55,797 nucleotides of DNA from an uncultured Paracoccus sp. (GTDB lineage: Bacteria > Pseudomonadota > Alphaproteobacteria > Rhodobacterales > Rhodobacteraceae), in the NCBI GenBank assembly GCA_934533075.1, contig CAKTBJ010000019.1, positions 1 through 55,797 on the forward strand, written 5' to 3'. The notes below the pieces were generated by a model. The model saw only the letters and a program-made list of their open reading frames with translations, had not been told where the DNA came from and searched no databases. Position 1 is the stretch's first letter; every line of letters begins with the position of its first letter. The position numbers were made by a program, and so were the translations under genes. This document shows positions 1 to 7,864 of this stretch, piece after piece.

Positions 1-2
1 GC

Positions 3-38
3 GGCGCGGCGCTGCTGGCGGCGGGCGAGGCGGCCTAG
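3..38 (+). CDS. C-terminal tail of an unidentified protein (partial)
   Basis: Only the last eleven codons can be inside the window. Frame 3 reads G-A-A-L-L-A-A-G-E-A-A and then TAG at 36-38, an alanine-rich end typical of a high-GC gene. There is nothing from which to infer a family, and a chance open frame is possible. Positions 39-146, between this stop and the LysR stop, hold no gene I can support. Confidence 0.3.
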   Translation, partial: GAALLAAGEAA

Positions 39-146
39 GCCGGGCGCGGCATGCGCCCGCCGGCGGCGCAACCCCGTCGGCGCGGCTCGCGGGCCGTGGC
101 GGGGCGACAGGCCGGAAAGCCCCTTGGCAAGGCCAGCCTCCCGCCT

Positions 147-1076
147 TCAACCTGCCGGCGCCCGCCCCTCGGTCAGCGCGGCGGGGACGAGGCGCTTCCT
201 GATCTGCTCCGCCAGGGCGGTCAGCTGCGGCGAGAACTGGCGGTTGCGGCGGGTGATCAGGTGAACATAGACCGCCTGCAACTGCGCGGCCTCGATGCGC
301 AGGGCGACCAGCCGGCCGCTGGACAGCTCGGCGCCCACGCTGAATTCGGGCAGCACCGTCACCCCGCGCCGGGCGCAGGCGGTGCGGATCAGCAGCGCGA
401 TGGAGTTGCTGGTCAGCACCGGCGCCACCATCTGCCCGGCATCCGTCGCGGCAAGGTCGATGGTCTGGCGGATGCGGAACCCCTGCCCCATCAGCGCCAG
501 CGGCTGCGCGCACAGCTCGGCCACCGAGATGCTGGCCCGCCCCGCCAGCGGATGCGCGGCATGCATGATCGCCTTCAGCGGCACCGGCGCGCGAAAGCGG
601 GAAACGATCTGCGGATGCGACAGCGGGTGGAAGCCCAGCCCGAAATGCACCTCGTCCTCCAGCAATGCCTGCACCATGCGCGGGGTGTCGGTCACGTTGA
701 CCCCCAGCGTAAAGCCCGGCCAGGCATCCATGAACCCGTCCAGCGTGTCGTAAAGCGCCTCGCCCAGGAACCCCTCGCCCAGCGCCAGCTGCACATGGCC
801 CGAGCGCGCGGTGGACAGGTCCAGAAGCTGCCCGCGCAGCGCCTCCACGCTGGCCTGCCGGTTGCGGTAATATTCGACGACCGCCTGCCCGGCCTCGGTC
901 AGCCGGATCTCGCGCTGGCCATGCTCGATCAGATGGGTGCCGACCTCGCGCTCCAGCAGGGCGATCTGGCGGCTGATCGAGGACGGCGCCACCTCCAGCA
1001 CATCGGCGGCGGCCCGCATCGAGCCGCTGCGCCAGGCCTGGAACAGGAACCGCACCCGGCGGTCGTCGATGGTCAT
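147..1076 (-). CDS. LysR-family transcriptional regulator
   Basis: A 309-residue protein with the usual LysR layout: an N-terminal winged helix-turn-helix (about residues 5-65, with AADVLEVAPSSISRQIALLE as the recognition segment) and a C-terminal substrate-binding-like effector domain (about 90-300). The ATG at 1076 was chosen because a GGGAGGGGG Shine-Dalgarno lies just upstream. An in-frame start at 1133 exists but would add 19 non-conserved residues. It is divergent from the Rid/VOC/dehydrogenase operon beginning at 1292, the classic arrangement for a LysR activator of that operon. The perfect palindrome at 1162-1188 lies between them. The inducer is unknown but is probably the operon's amino or imino acid substrate (inference). 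Confidence 0.93.
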   Translation of the reverse strand: MTIDDRRVRFLFQAWRSGSMRAAADVLEVAPSSISRQIALLEREVGTHLIEHGQREIRLTEAGQAVVEYYRNRQASVEALRGQLLDLSTARSGHVQLALGEGFLGEALYDTLDGFMDAWPGFTLGVNVTDTPRMVQALLEDEVHFGLGFHPLSHPQIVSRFRAPVPLKAIMHAAHPLAGRASISVAELCAQPLALMGQGFRIRQTIDLAATDAGQMVAPVLTSNSIALLIRTACARRGVTVLPEFSVGAELSSGRLVALRIEAAQLQAVYVHLITRRNRQFSPQLTALAEQIRKRLVPAALTEGRAPAG

Positions 1077-1161
1077 GCCGCCCCCCTCCCGGTATTGCCC
1101 CGCAACCCTCCCCGGCGCGACATCATACCGCATTCAGCCGTAACATGCGGAATATCCGCAG

Positions 1162-1188
1162 GGATCGTTGCGCTGAACGCAACGATCC
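1162..1188. promoter_or_regulatory. Perfect 11-bp inverted repeat, probable LysR operator
   Basis: Two perfect 11-base arms (GGATCGTTGCG and its complement) are separated by CTGAA. The inner part contains T-N11-A (T1169, A1181), the generic LysR-type binding pattern. It lies in the 215-bp gap between the divergent LysR gene and the Rid gene, 86 bp upstream of the LysR start, so it can serve both promoters. Confidence 0.7.
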
Positions 1189-1291
1189 TGACATGAATCC
1201 GACATTGATTGCAACCTGCGCAGGGTGTCGAATGGAGGGTGTCGCCGCCCGCGCGTCCCGCAGGGCGGCAAGACCAGCATGGGAGGACATG

Positions 1292-1687
1292 ATGGAAACG
1301 CGCGCAATCAATCCGTGGAACTGGCAGGCCGGCTTCGGTTTCGCCCACGGCAAGGAGGTCACCGGCGCCAGCCGCGTGCTGACGCTTTCGGGGCAATGCG
1401 CGACCGGCCCCGATGGCGCCCCGCAGCATATCGGCGACATGGCCGGCCAGTTGCAGCTTGCCGTGGCCAATCTGGGCGAGGTGCTGCGCCAGGCCGGCAT
1501 GGATTACGCCAACGTCACCGGCATCCGCATCTATACCACCGACATGGACGCCACGCTGGCGAACTGGGGTTCGCTGATCGGTCCCTTCGCCGCCGCCGGC
1601 AACACCCCGGCCAGCACGCTGGTCGGCGTCACCCGCCTGTTCTCGCCCGACGTTCTGGTCGAGGTCGAAGCCATCGCCTGCGCCTGA
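1292..1687 (+). CDS. Rid (YjgF/YER057c/UK114) family protein
   Basis: A 131-residue RidA-fold protein: the core TGIRIYTTDMD and the terminal VEVEAIA stretch are characteristic. Canonical RidA removes reactive enamine/imine intermediates released by PLP or flavin enzymes, which suits an operon encoding a flavin amino acid/amine dehydrogenase. The arginine in the usual P-A-R-S active-site stretch is replaced here: the sequence reads P-A-S-T (about residues 104-107). This is a feature of the non-RidA subgroups, so imine hydrolysis cannot be assumed. ATG 1292 was preferred over the overlapping ATG 1289 because GGAGG at 1282-1286 is then spaced correctly. First gene of the operon; the VOC gene follows 11 bp after its stop. 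Confidence 0.9.
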   Translation: METRAINPWNWQAGFGFAHGKEVTGASRVLTLSGQCATGPDGAPQHIGDMAGQLQLAVANLGEVLRQAGMDYANVTGIRIYTTDMDATLANWGSLIGPFAAAGNTPASTLVGVTRLFSPDVLVEVEAIACA

Positions 1688-1698
1688 AGGAGATCCAG

Positions 1699-2175
1699 AT
1701 GATCCGCGGCATCCACCATCCCGGCCTCACCACCGGCGACGCCGACCGCCTGCTGGCCTTCTATCGCGACCTGCTGGGCTTTCAGGAAATCTTCGGATTC
1801 GGCTGGGAAGCCGGCACCGAGATGTCCGATTTCGCCGCCGGGATCACCGGCGTGAAGAATTCCACCGCGCGCTCGGTGCTGCTGAAGGCCGGCAACGCCT
1901 TCCTTGAAATCTTCGAGTATGAACAACCCGCCTCGACCCGCAGCGACGATCGCGCGCTGTCGCAGCAGGGTTTCGCCCATGTCTGCCTCGACAGCGACGA
2001 CGTGATCGCCGATCACGCGCGGCTGGCGGCGGCGGGCGTGGAATTCGTCTCGGCCCCCGTGGACGTGGGACCGATGCGGCTGTGCTATTGCCGCGACCCC
2101 GACGGGAATTTCGTGGAACTGCAACAGATCACCGACCCCGACAGCGACCTCGTGCTGCGCGCGGTCGCGGGCTAA
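1699..2175 (+). CDS. VOC-family (glyoxalase/dioxygenase fold) protein
   Basis: A 158-residue protein made of paired beta-alpha-beta-beta-beta units. The likely metal ligands are His in IHHPGL near the start, Glu in FLEIFEY mid-protein, His in FAHVCLD and Glu in NFVELQQ near the end. VOC proteins include glyoxalase I, epimerases and extradiol dioxygenases, and the sequence does not separate these. An AAGGAGAT site precedes the ATG at 1699. Its position between a Rid protein and an antiporter in a dehydrogenase operon suggests an isomerase/epimerase or detoxifying step on a product of the pathway (inference). Confidence 0.85.
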   Translation: MIRGIHHPGLTTGDADRLLAFYRDLLGFQEIFGFGWEAGTEMSDFAAGITGVKNSTARSVLLKAGNAFLEIFEYEQPASTRSDDRALSQQGFAHVCLDSDDVIADHARLAAAGVEFVSAPVDVGPMRLCYCRDPDGNFVELQQITDPDSDLVLRAVAG

Positions 2176-2194
2176 CCCCAACAGGGATTCCATC

Positions 2195-3631
2195 ATGGAC
2201 AATTCAATCCTGCGTTTCCGGAGAGGCATCGGGATGGCATTCCTGCCGGCCCTGACCTTCTTGATCCTCTGCGTGCTGTATTTCGTGGTCTTCAAGGCCT
2301 TCGACATGACGGCGCTGGCGATGGGCGGCTTCGTGTCGCTGCTGCTGGGCGCGGTCTTCGCCCAGGACTACGGCAAGTTCTGGGACCACGTGCTGCGCGG
2401 CATCGGCAGCGAGACCTCGGTGGCGATCATCGTCATCCTGTTCATGGTCGGCATGATCTCGGCCCTGATCAAGGCCACCGGCGTCGCCACCGGCTTCGTC
2501 TGGCTGGCGCAGGAGACCGGGCTGAACGTGGGCTATTACACGTTCTTCGTCTTTGTCGCGGTGGCGGTGATCTCGATGGCCACCGGCTCGTCCATCGGCA
2601 CGATGTTCACCGCCTTCCCGATCTTCTACGCGGCGGGCATCACCATCGGCGCCGACCCGGCCCCGCTGGCCGGCGCGATCCTGTCGGCGGCGATCCTGGG
2701 CGACAACCTGGCGCCGATCTCGGACACCACGATCATCTCGGCCTCGTCGCAGCGGTTCCGCACCCGCAACGCCGTGGCCGATATCGGCGGCGTGGTCCGG
2801 CACCGGGCGCGCTATGCGCTGACGGCGGCGGTCATCTCGGCGGTGCTGTTCCTGCTGATCGGCATGTCCTCGGGCAATGCCGACGCGGTGGTGCCGGAAC
2901 TGGGCGCCGAGGCCAGCCCGGCGCCGCTGCTGATGCTGATCCCGGTGGCGATCATGCTGATCGTGGCGATGGTCACGCGCGACATCTACAAGGCGGTGAC
3001 GGTGGGGCTGGTCCTCGGCTCGATCACCGGGCTGGCCACGGGCCTGCTGACCGTGGATTCCATCATCGGCGTCAGCGACGGCCACCCGACCGGCTTTCTC
3101 TATGACGGCGTGAACTCCATGCTGGGCACGGTGGCGCTGGTGATTTCCGTGTTCGGGATCATGGGCGTGCTGCGCGGCGCCGGCGTGATGGAGATGATGG
3201 TCGACCGCATCACATCCAGCGAGATGGCCGGCACCCCGCGCGGGGTGGAATTCGCCATCGGCATCGGCGTCTCGGCCACCACGCTGCTGTTCGGCGGCGT
3301 GAACTCGGCCGCGATGCTGGCCTTCGGTCCCATCGCGGACGAGCTGGGCGCGCGGGTGGGCCTGCATCCCTATCGGCGCTCGAACATCATGGACTGCTTT
3401 GCCCTCGGCCTCGCCTCGGTGGTGCCGGTGCTCAGCGCCTATCTGTTCATCGGGGCGCTGCTGACCTCCGGCTACGAGGGCGTGCCGGCGCAATCGACCT
3501 TCGCGCTGTTCCCGGTCACGATCTATCCGCTGGTGCTGACGGCGGTGATGATCGTCGCGGCGTGGACCGGCTGGGGCCGCACTTTCGAGGGCCGCGACGG
3601 CAGGCCGGTCAAGACACGGGCGGGCGCATAA
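2195..3631 (+). CDS. NhaC-type Na+/H+ antiporter family membrane protein
   Basis: A 478-residue inner-membrane protein with about 11-12 hydrophobic segments. The conserved core GDNLAPISDTTIIS (about residues 168-181) is the NhaC family signature (G-D-x-x-S/A-P-x-S-D-T-T), and a second conserved patch, FGGVNSAAML, lies near residue 370. Family members exchange Na+ for H+ or act as Na+-coupled organic acid/amino acid exchangers (the malate/lactate MleN branch). Because it sits inside a catabolic operon, a substrate or product exchanger is at least as likely as pH homeostasis (inference). It begins 19 bp after the VOC stop. Confidence 0.88.
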   Translation: MDNSILRFRRGIGMAFLPALTFLILCVLYFVVFKAFDMTALAMGGFVSLLLGAVFAQDYGKFWDHVLRGIGSETSVAIIVILFMVGMISALIKATGVATGFVWLAQETGLNVGYYTFFVFVAVAVISMATGSSIGTMFTAFPIFYAAGITIGADPAPLAGAILSAAILGDNLAPISDTTIISASSQRFRTRNAVADIGGVVRHRARYALTAAVISAVLFLLIGMSSGNADAVVPELGAEASPAPLLMLIPVAIMLIVAMVTRDIYKAVTVGLVLGSITGLATGLLTVDSIIGVSDGHPTGFLYDGVNSMLGTVALVISVFGIMGVLRGAGVMEMMVDRITSSEMAGTPRGVEFAIGIGVSATTLLFGGVNSAAMLAFGPIADELGARVGLHPYRRSNIMDCFALGLASVVPVLSAYLFIGALLTSGYEGVPAQSTFALFPVTIYPLVLTAVMIVAAWTGWGRTFEGRDGRPVKTRAGA

Positions 3632-3666
3632 GCGCCCCCCTGCCCCTTCACCGAAAGGAGACCGAG

Positions 3667-4596
3667 ATGGATCGCAACAGCGTCGCCTGGACGGGCTATA
3701 TCCCCGCCATCACCACCCCCTTCGACCGCGAGGGACGGCTGGACCTGGACAGTTTCGCCGCGCAAATGGACTGGCTGACGGCCGAGCGCATGCACGGCGT
3801 CATCCTGGCCGGCACCAGCGGCGAGTGGTTCAGCATGACCGCCGAGGAGCGCGCGGCGCTGTTTCAGGCCGGCGCCCCCTATCGCGCCGGGGGGCTGGTG
3901 GTCATCGGCTCCTGCAACGCCTTCACGATGGGCGAGGCGATCACCCATGCCCGCGCCGCCGAGAAGGCCGGGCTGGATGGCATCCTGCTGACGCCGCCGC
4001 CCTATGTGGTGCCCAACCGGCGCGAGATCGTGAATTTCTACCGCACCGTGTCGGACGCGACCGACATTCCGATGACGGTCTACAACTGGCCGCGCGGCTG
4101 CATCGTCGACATGGACCCGGACCTGCTGGACGAGCTGGCCGACATCGACAATGTGGTGGCGATCAAGAACTCGACCGGCGATTTCGCGTCCTTCCTGTCG
4201 GCCATGTATCGGGTCGAGGGGCGCGTGCGCTATTTCGGGCTGCCGACCTCGGCCCTGGGCGCGGACCTCGCGCTGCTGGGACATGGCGACGGGCTGATGG
4301 GGTCCGGCGGCGTGCTGGGCGCCGATCATCCCGATTTCTGGCGCGCCATCGCCGAGGGCGACCGCGAGCGCGCGATCCGTCTGGGCGAGCGTGACCGCGT
4401 GGTGATGCAGGCCTGGTTCAGGCCCAATTACGGCGCCCGGTTCGGCAACCAGCAGGCCATCATGAAAACCGCCCTGCGGCTGCGCGGGGTGCCGGCGGGC
4501 TTCGTGCGCGACCCGCTGCTGGAACTGACCGATGCCGAGGTGCAGAGCGTCGCCGACACGCTGCATTCCCTGGGCATCGAGACCCGGCCGCTCTGA
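3667..4596 (+). CDS. DapA/N-acetylneuraminate lyase superfamily aldolase or deaminase
   Basis: A 309-residue class I (Schiff-base) TIM-barrel enzyme. Visible landmarks are the GTSGE motif (residues 49-53), the catalytic-triad Tyr139 in VYNWP and the Schiff-base Lys167 in VAIKNSTGD. Members include dihydrodipicolinate synthase, neuraminate lyase, keto-deoxy sugar acid aldolases and the pyrroline-4-hydroxy-2-carboxylate deaminase of hydroxyproline catabolism. The last is attractive because the next three genes encode a D-hydroxyproline-dehydrogenase-like complex. AAAGGAG precedes the ATG. The stop overlaps the next ATG (TGATG), so translation is coupled. I saw no hydroxyproline epimerase or ketoglutarate semialdehyde dehydrogenase gene, so the substrate stays open. 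Confidence 0.88.
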   Translation: MDRNSVAWTGYIPAITTPFDREGRLDLDSFAAQMDWLTAERMHGVILAGTSGEWFSMTAEERAALFQAGAPYRAGGLVVIGSCNAFTMGEAITHARAAEKAGLDGILLTPPPYVVPNRREIVNFYRTVSDATDIPMTVYNWPRGCIVDMDPDLLDELADIDNVVAIKNSTGDFASFLSAMYRVEGRVRYFGLPTSALGADLALLGHGDGLMGSGGVLGADHPDFWRAIAEGDRERAIRLGERDRVVMQAWFRPNYGARFGNQQAIMKTALRLRGVPAGFVRDPLLELTDAEVQSVADTLHSLGIETRPL

Positions 4597-5777
4597 TGGG
4601 CCACTATGATGCGGTGGTGATCGGGGGCGGCCTTCTGGGCTGCACCACCGCCTGGATGATCGGGCGCGACGGCGGGCGGGTGCTGCTGGCCGAGCGCGAC
4701 CAGATCAACCAGCATGCGTCCGGCCGGAATGCGGGCAGCCTGCACTTTCAGCTTGAATACCGCATGATCGAGCGCGGGCTGGAGGCCGCCCGCAAGGCAG
4801 CCGAGGCCATGCCCCTGCATCTGGAGGCCGCGCGCCTGTGGTCCGAACTGCCCGCCCTGACCGGCGAGCCGATCGAGGTCAGGCAATCCGGCGGGCTGAT
4901 GATCGCCGAGGATGCCGCGCAGGTCGCCCTGCTGGAGCAGAAGACCGAAATCGAACGCTCATGGGGCCTCGATGTCGAGGTGATCGACCGTGCCGGGATC
5001 GACCGCATCGCGCCCTACCTCTCCGAACGGGTGATCGCGGCGGCCTGGTGCCCGGTGGAGGGCAAGGCCGATGCCCGCACCGCCGCGCCGGCGATGGCCC
5101 GCGCCGCCCTGCGCGAGGGCGCGGAAATCCGCACCCGCTGCGCCGTGGCCGGGCTGTCGCGGCGGGGCGGGCGCTGGCATGTGGACTTGCAGGACCGCGC
5201 CGGCGGGGCGGCCGACACGGTGACGGCGGATGCCGTGGTGATCGCCGCCGGGGTCTGGACGACCCTTCTGGGCGAGATGATGGGGGCTTACCTGCCCACC
5301 ATCCCGCTGGCCCTGACCATGAGCGTCAGCCTGCGCATCCCGAAGCTGATGTCGCATCTGGTCCAGCATGCCGGCGGGCGGCTGTCGCTGAAGCAGGCGC
5401 TGGACGGCAATATCCTGATCGGCGGCGGCTGGCCGGCGCGGCTGCCCGTCGGCGCCGACGGCCAGCCCGATTTCGACGCCAAGCCCGACCTGCTGCGCGA
5501 AAGCCTCGCCGGCAATGCCGCGATGGCGGTGCGGGTGCTGCCCGACCTGGCCCGCGTGCCGATGCTGCGCAGCTGGGTAGGCAGCACGACGATCACCCCC
5601 GACCAGTTGCCGCTGGTCGGCCCGGTGCCCGGCCAGCCCGGCGCCTTCGTCGCCACCGGCGGCTCGGCCTTCACGCTGGGACCCAGCTTCGCGCAGGCTC
5701 TGGCCGGGATGGTGGCCGGGCGCGCGCCCGCGCTGGACATGAGCAAATTCGACGCCGCCCGCTATGCGAAAGGCTAG
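4596..5777 (+). CDS. FAD-dependent amino acid/opine dehydrogenase, beta subunit
   Basis: A 393-residue DadA/sarcosine oxidase-type flavoprotein. The N-terminal dinucleotide fold VVIGGGLLGC (residues 7-16) carries GxGxxG, and the C-terminal FAD-binding region contains TPDQLPLVGPVPGQPG and VATGGSAFTLGPS. Proteins of this size paired with a small [2Fe-2S] protein and a larger FAD protein form the heteromeric D-hydroxyproline dehydrogenase, opine oxidase (OoxB) or HcnC group. The beta subunit binds FAD and oxidises the C-N bond of the amino or imino acid. Translation is coupled to the DapA-family gene, and the [2Fe-2S] gene follows after 3 bp. Exact substrate not determinable. Confidence 0.88.
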   Translation: MGHYDAVVIGGGLLGCTTAWMIGRDGGRVLLAERDQINQHASGRNAGSLHFQLEYRMIERGLEAARKAAEAMPLHLEAARLWSELPALTGEPIEVRQSGGLMIAEDAAQVALLEQKTEIERSWGLDVEVIDRAGIDRIAPYLSERVIAAAWCPVEGKADARTAAPAMARAALREGAEIRTRCAVAGLSRRGGRWHVDLQDRAGGAADTVTADAVVIAAGVWTTLLGEMMGAYLPTIPLALTMSVSLRIPKLMSHLVQHAGGRLSLKQALDGNILIGGGWPARLPVGADGQPDFDAKPDLLRESLAGNAAMAVRVLPDLARVPMLRSWVGSTTITPDQLPLVGPVPGQPGAFVATGGSAFTLGPSFAQALAGMVAGRAPALDMSKFDAARYAKG

Positions 5778-5780
5778 GCC

Positions 5781-6065
5781 ATGATGATCTGGGAACGCAA
5801 ACCGGCCCCGCGCAGCCGAACCGTCAGCTTCACCTTCGAGGGGCACCCGGTCACCGCGCACGAGGGCGAGACGCTGGCCACCGCGCTGCTGGCCGCCGGC
5901 TTCGCCGCCTTCGGCGCCACGCGCGAGGGGCAGCCGCGCATGCCGCTGTGTAACATGGGCACCTGCTTTGACTGCGCCGTCAGCGTGGACGGGCAGCGCC
6001 TGGTGCGCGCCTGCCTGACCGAGGTGCGCGACGGGCTGCACGTCACCCGCCATCAGGCCAGCTAG
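5781..6065 (+). CDS. Small [2Fe-2S]-binding dehydrogenase subunit (gamma, HcnA/OoxC-like)
   Basis: A 94-residue plant-type ferredoxin-fold protein. Cys57, Cys62, Cys65 (PLCNMGTCFDC) and Cys78 (RACLT) give the C-x4-C-x2-C-x12-C ligand set of a [2Fe-2S] cluster. It corresponds to the N-terminal domain of sarcosine oxidase alpha and to the gamma subunit of heteromeric D-hydroxyproline dehydrogenase. It passes electrons between the flavins of the partner subunits. It starts 3 bp after the beta gene. Unusually, its partner alpha gene begins only after a 267-bp structured gap. Confidence 0.9.
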   Translation: MMIWERKPAPRSRTVSFTFEGHPVTAHEGETLATALLAAGFAAFGATREGQPRMPLCNMGTCFDCAVSVDGQRLVRACLTEVRDGLHVTRHQAS

Positions 6066-6332
6066 CGGGGGGGGAGCAATGCACGATCCCGCCATAGCGG
6101 GGCAGGACGCCCCCGTTCTCCGGCCCGCCCGCGCCCTCGACGGAAGGCCGCGCCTGCCCCGCCACCGCCCCGGCGAAAGGAAGGCGGGGGGCGGCCATGC
6201 CGTCCTGACGACGAACCGGCGCGGGCCTTCCGCGCCGGAAGCGGGCGGATGCTCGCCGCGATACGGCAGCCGCGCGCGCACCCATGCACGGGGGGCCTTG
6301 CCCCCGGCATCGGACCTGTCAGGGAGGGAATG
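6066..6332 (+). other. 267-bp structured spacer between dehydrogenase gamma and alpha genes
   Basis: No credible gene lies here. The DNA is rich in complementary blocks. A perfect 9-bp stem lies at 6216-6238 (CCGGCGCGG, loop GCCTT). A nested set also pairs CCGCCCGC 6125-6132 with 6241-6248, CGGAA 6141-6145 with 6228-6232, and GGCCGC/CCCCGCC (6146-6163) with GGCGGGGGGCGGCC (6183-6196). A third small hairpin with GGGGG/CCCCC arms lies near 6286-6309. The element could attenuate or process the transcript, or be a decayed palindromic insertion. In related clusters these genes usually abut. Confidence 0.45.
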
Positions 6333-7757
6333 ATGATCGACCTTGCCATCGTGGGCGCCGGCCCGGCCGGCATGGCCGCCGCGCTTGAGGTTGCCGAGGC
6401 CGGCTTCAGCGTGCTGGCCGTGGACGAGCAGGCCCGCGCCGGCGGCCAGATCTTTCGCCGCCCGCCCCCGGAATGGGGCATCCGGCACGGCGATTACCGC
6501 CCCTATGGATGGGCGCAGGGGCTGATCGAGGGGTTCGAGGAGCATCCCCGCATCGCGGCGCTGTTCCGCGCCACCGCCTTCGGCGTGCTGCGCGACGGCG
6601 AGGGCGGGCTGCAACTGGCGGTGCATGGATCGCAGGGCGGGCGGCTGGTCGCGGCGCGCCGCCTGCTGCTGGCCACCGGCGCCCATGACATGCCGGTGGC
6701 CTTTCCCGGCTGGACCCTGCCCGGCGTGATGACCGCCGGCGCCGTGCAGTCGCTGCTGAAAAGCCAGAAGCTGCTGGCCGGGCAAAGGCTGGTTCTGGCC
6801 GGCTCGCACCCGATCCTGCTGATCCTCGCCGCGCAATTGCTGGATGCCGGGGCCGAGATCGCCGAGATCGCCTTCGCCCGCGGCCTGCCCCGGCCGGCCG
6901 AGATGGCGCGCGCGCTGCCGGCGGTGCCGGGCCATGTGGCGCTGTTCGCCGATGCGGCGCGGGCGCTGCGCAAGATCGTGGCCCACGGCGTGCGCCTGTC
7001 GCGCCGGACCATCGTCACCGGCGCCGAGGGCGGCGATACGCTGGCCGGCGTGCGGCTGCAAAAGGTGGATCGCGACTGGCGGCCCGAGGGCGAGGCGCGG
7101 CTGGTGGCGGCGGATGTGCTGGCGCTGGGCTACGGCTTTCACCCCTCCACCGAGCTGGCGCGGCAGGCGGGGTGCGCGCTGCATTGGCACTCGGCGGCGG
7201 GGGGCTGGGTGGTCGAGCATGACGCGGCCTTCCGCACCACCGCCGAGGGGATCTTCGTCGCCGGCGAGCCGACCGGCATCGCCGGCGCCGAACGTGCCTG
7301 GGCCGAGGGGCGCGTGGCCGGGCAGGCCATCGCCGCCTCGCTGGGCGCCGCGCCGGATGCGGCCCGGCAGGCCGGCGCGGCACGGATGCTGGCCCGCGCC
7401 GGGCGCTTCTCGCGCGTGGTGCAGGCGATGTTCGCGCCCAACCGCCCGGCGCTGGCGGCGCTGTCGCGCCCCGAGGACACCATCATCTGCCGCTGCGAAC
7501 TGGTGCGCAGCGGCCAACTGGAGGACGTGCTGGCCCGCAACCCCTTCATCCTGTCGGCCAGCGCCGCAAAGCTGGAATGCCGCAGCGGCATGGGACCGTG
7601 CCAGGGCCGCTATTGCGAAAGCACCGTGGCCGCCCGCATCGCCGCCGCGCGCGGCACGCCCATCGAGGCCGCCGGCCGCTTCACCGCGCATCTGCCGGTC
7701 AAGCCGGTGCCCCTGCAAAGCTATTGCGACCTGGCCGCGGGCGACGGGCCGGGATAG
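6333..7757 (+). CDS. FAD/NAD(P)-dependent dehydrogenase, alpha subunit (HcnB/OoxA-like)
   Basis: A 474-residue two-dinucleotide-domain flavoprotein. An FAD Rossmann motif VGAGPAGM (residues 7-14) is followed by a second nucleotide-binding region around LVLAGSHPILLILA (about 154-167), and by the FAD motif EGIFVAGEPTGIAGAE. The C-terminus carries a BFD-like cysteine cluster, IICRCELVRSG...ECRSGMGPCQGRYC, as in HcnB, OoxA and the alpha subunit of D-hydroxyproline dehydrogenase. ATG 6333 was preferred to ATG 6330 for its spacing from AGGGAGGGA. It should assemble with the two preceding subunits. Last gene of the operon; the product is probably cytoplasmic, with electrons passed towards the respiratory chain (family knowledge). 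Confidence 0.88.
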   Translation: MIDLAIVGAGPAGMAAALEVAEAGFSVLAVDEQARAGGQIFRRPPPEWGIRHGDYRPYGWAQGLIEGFEEHPRIAALFRATAFGVLRDGEGGLQLAVHGSQGGRLVAARRLLLATGAHDMPVAFPGWTLPGVMTAGAVQSLLKSQKLLAGQRLVLAGSHPILLILAAQLLDAGAEIAEIAFARGLPRPAEMARALPAVPGHVALFADAARALRKIVAHGVRLSRRTIVTGAEGGDTLAGVRLQKVDRDWRPEGEARLVAADVLALGYGFHPSTELARQAGCALHWHSAAGGWVVEHDAAFRTTAEGIFVAGEPTGIAGAERAWAEGRVAGQAIAASLGAAPDAARQAGAARMLARAGRFSRVVQAMFAPNRPALAALSRPEDTIICRCELVRSGQLEDVLARNPFILSASAAKLECRSGMGPCQGRYCESTVAARIAAARGTPIEAAGRFTAHLPVKPVPLQSYCDLAAGDGPG

Positions 7758-7864
7758 GCGACAGGCGCCGCGACGGCAGGCTTTGCTTGCATTCCGCCCG
7801 GCAGGCGCCCATCGTTCGCGCATCCCCGGTCCGCTCCCTTGACCCCATGCAGGAAAGGCGCCCG

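Noticed and set aside
3667..4596. dapA proper (lysine biosynthesis)
   Set aside because: The superfamily residues are present, but the gene is coupled to a dehydrogenase operon, so a catabolic lyase or deaminase is more likely.
6043..6333. Possible small genes in the gap between the [2Fe-2S] and alpha subunit genes
   Set aside because: Frames are Arg/Pro/Gly-rich on both strands without a family match; the DNA is better explained by inverted repeats.
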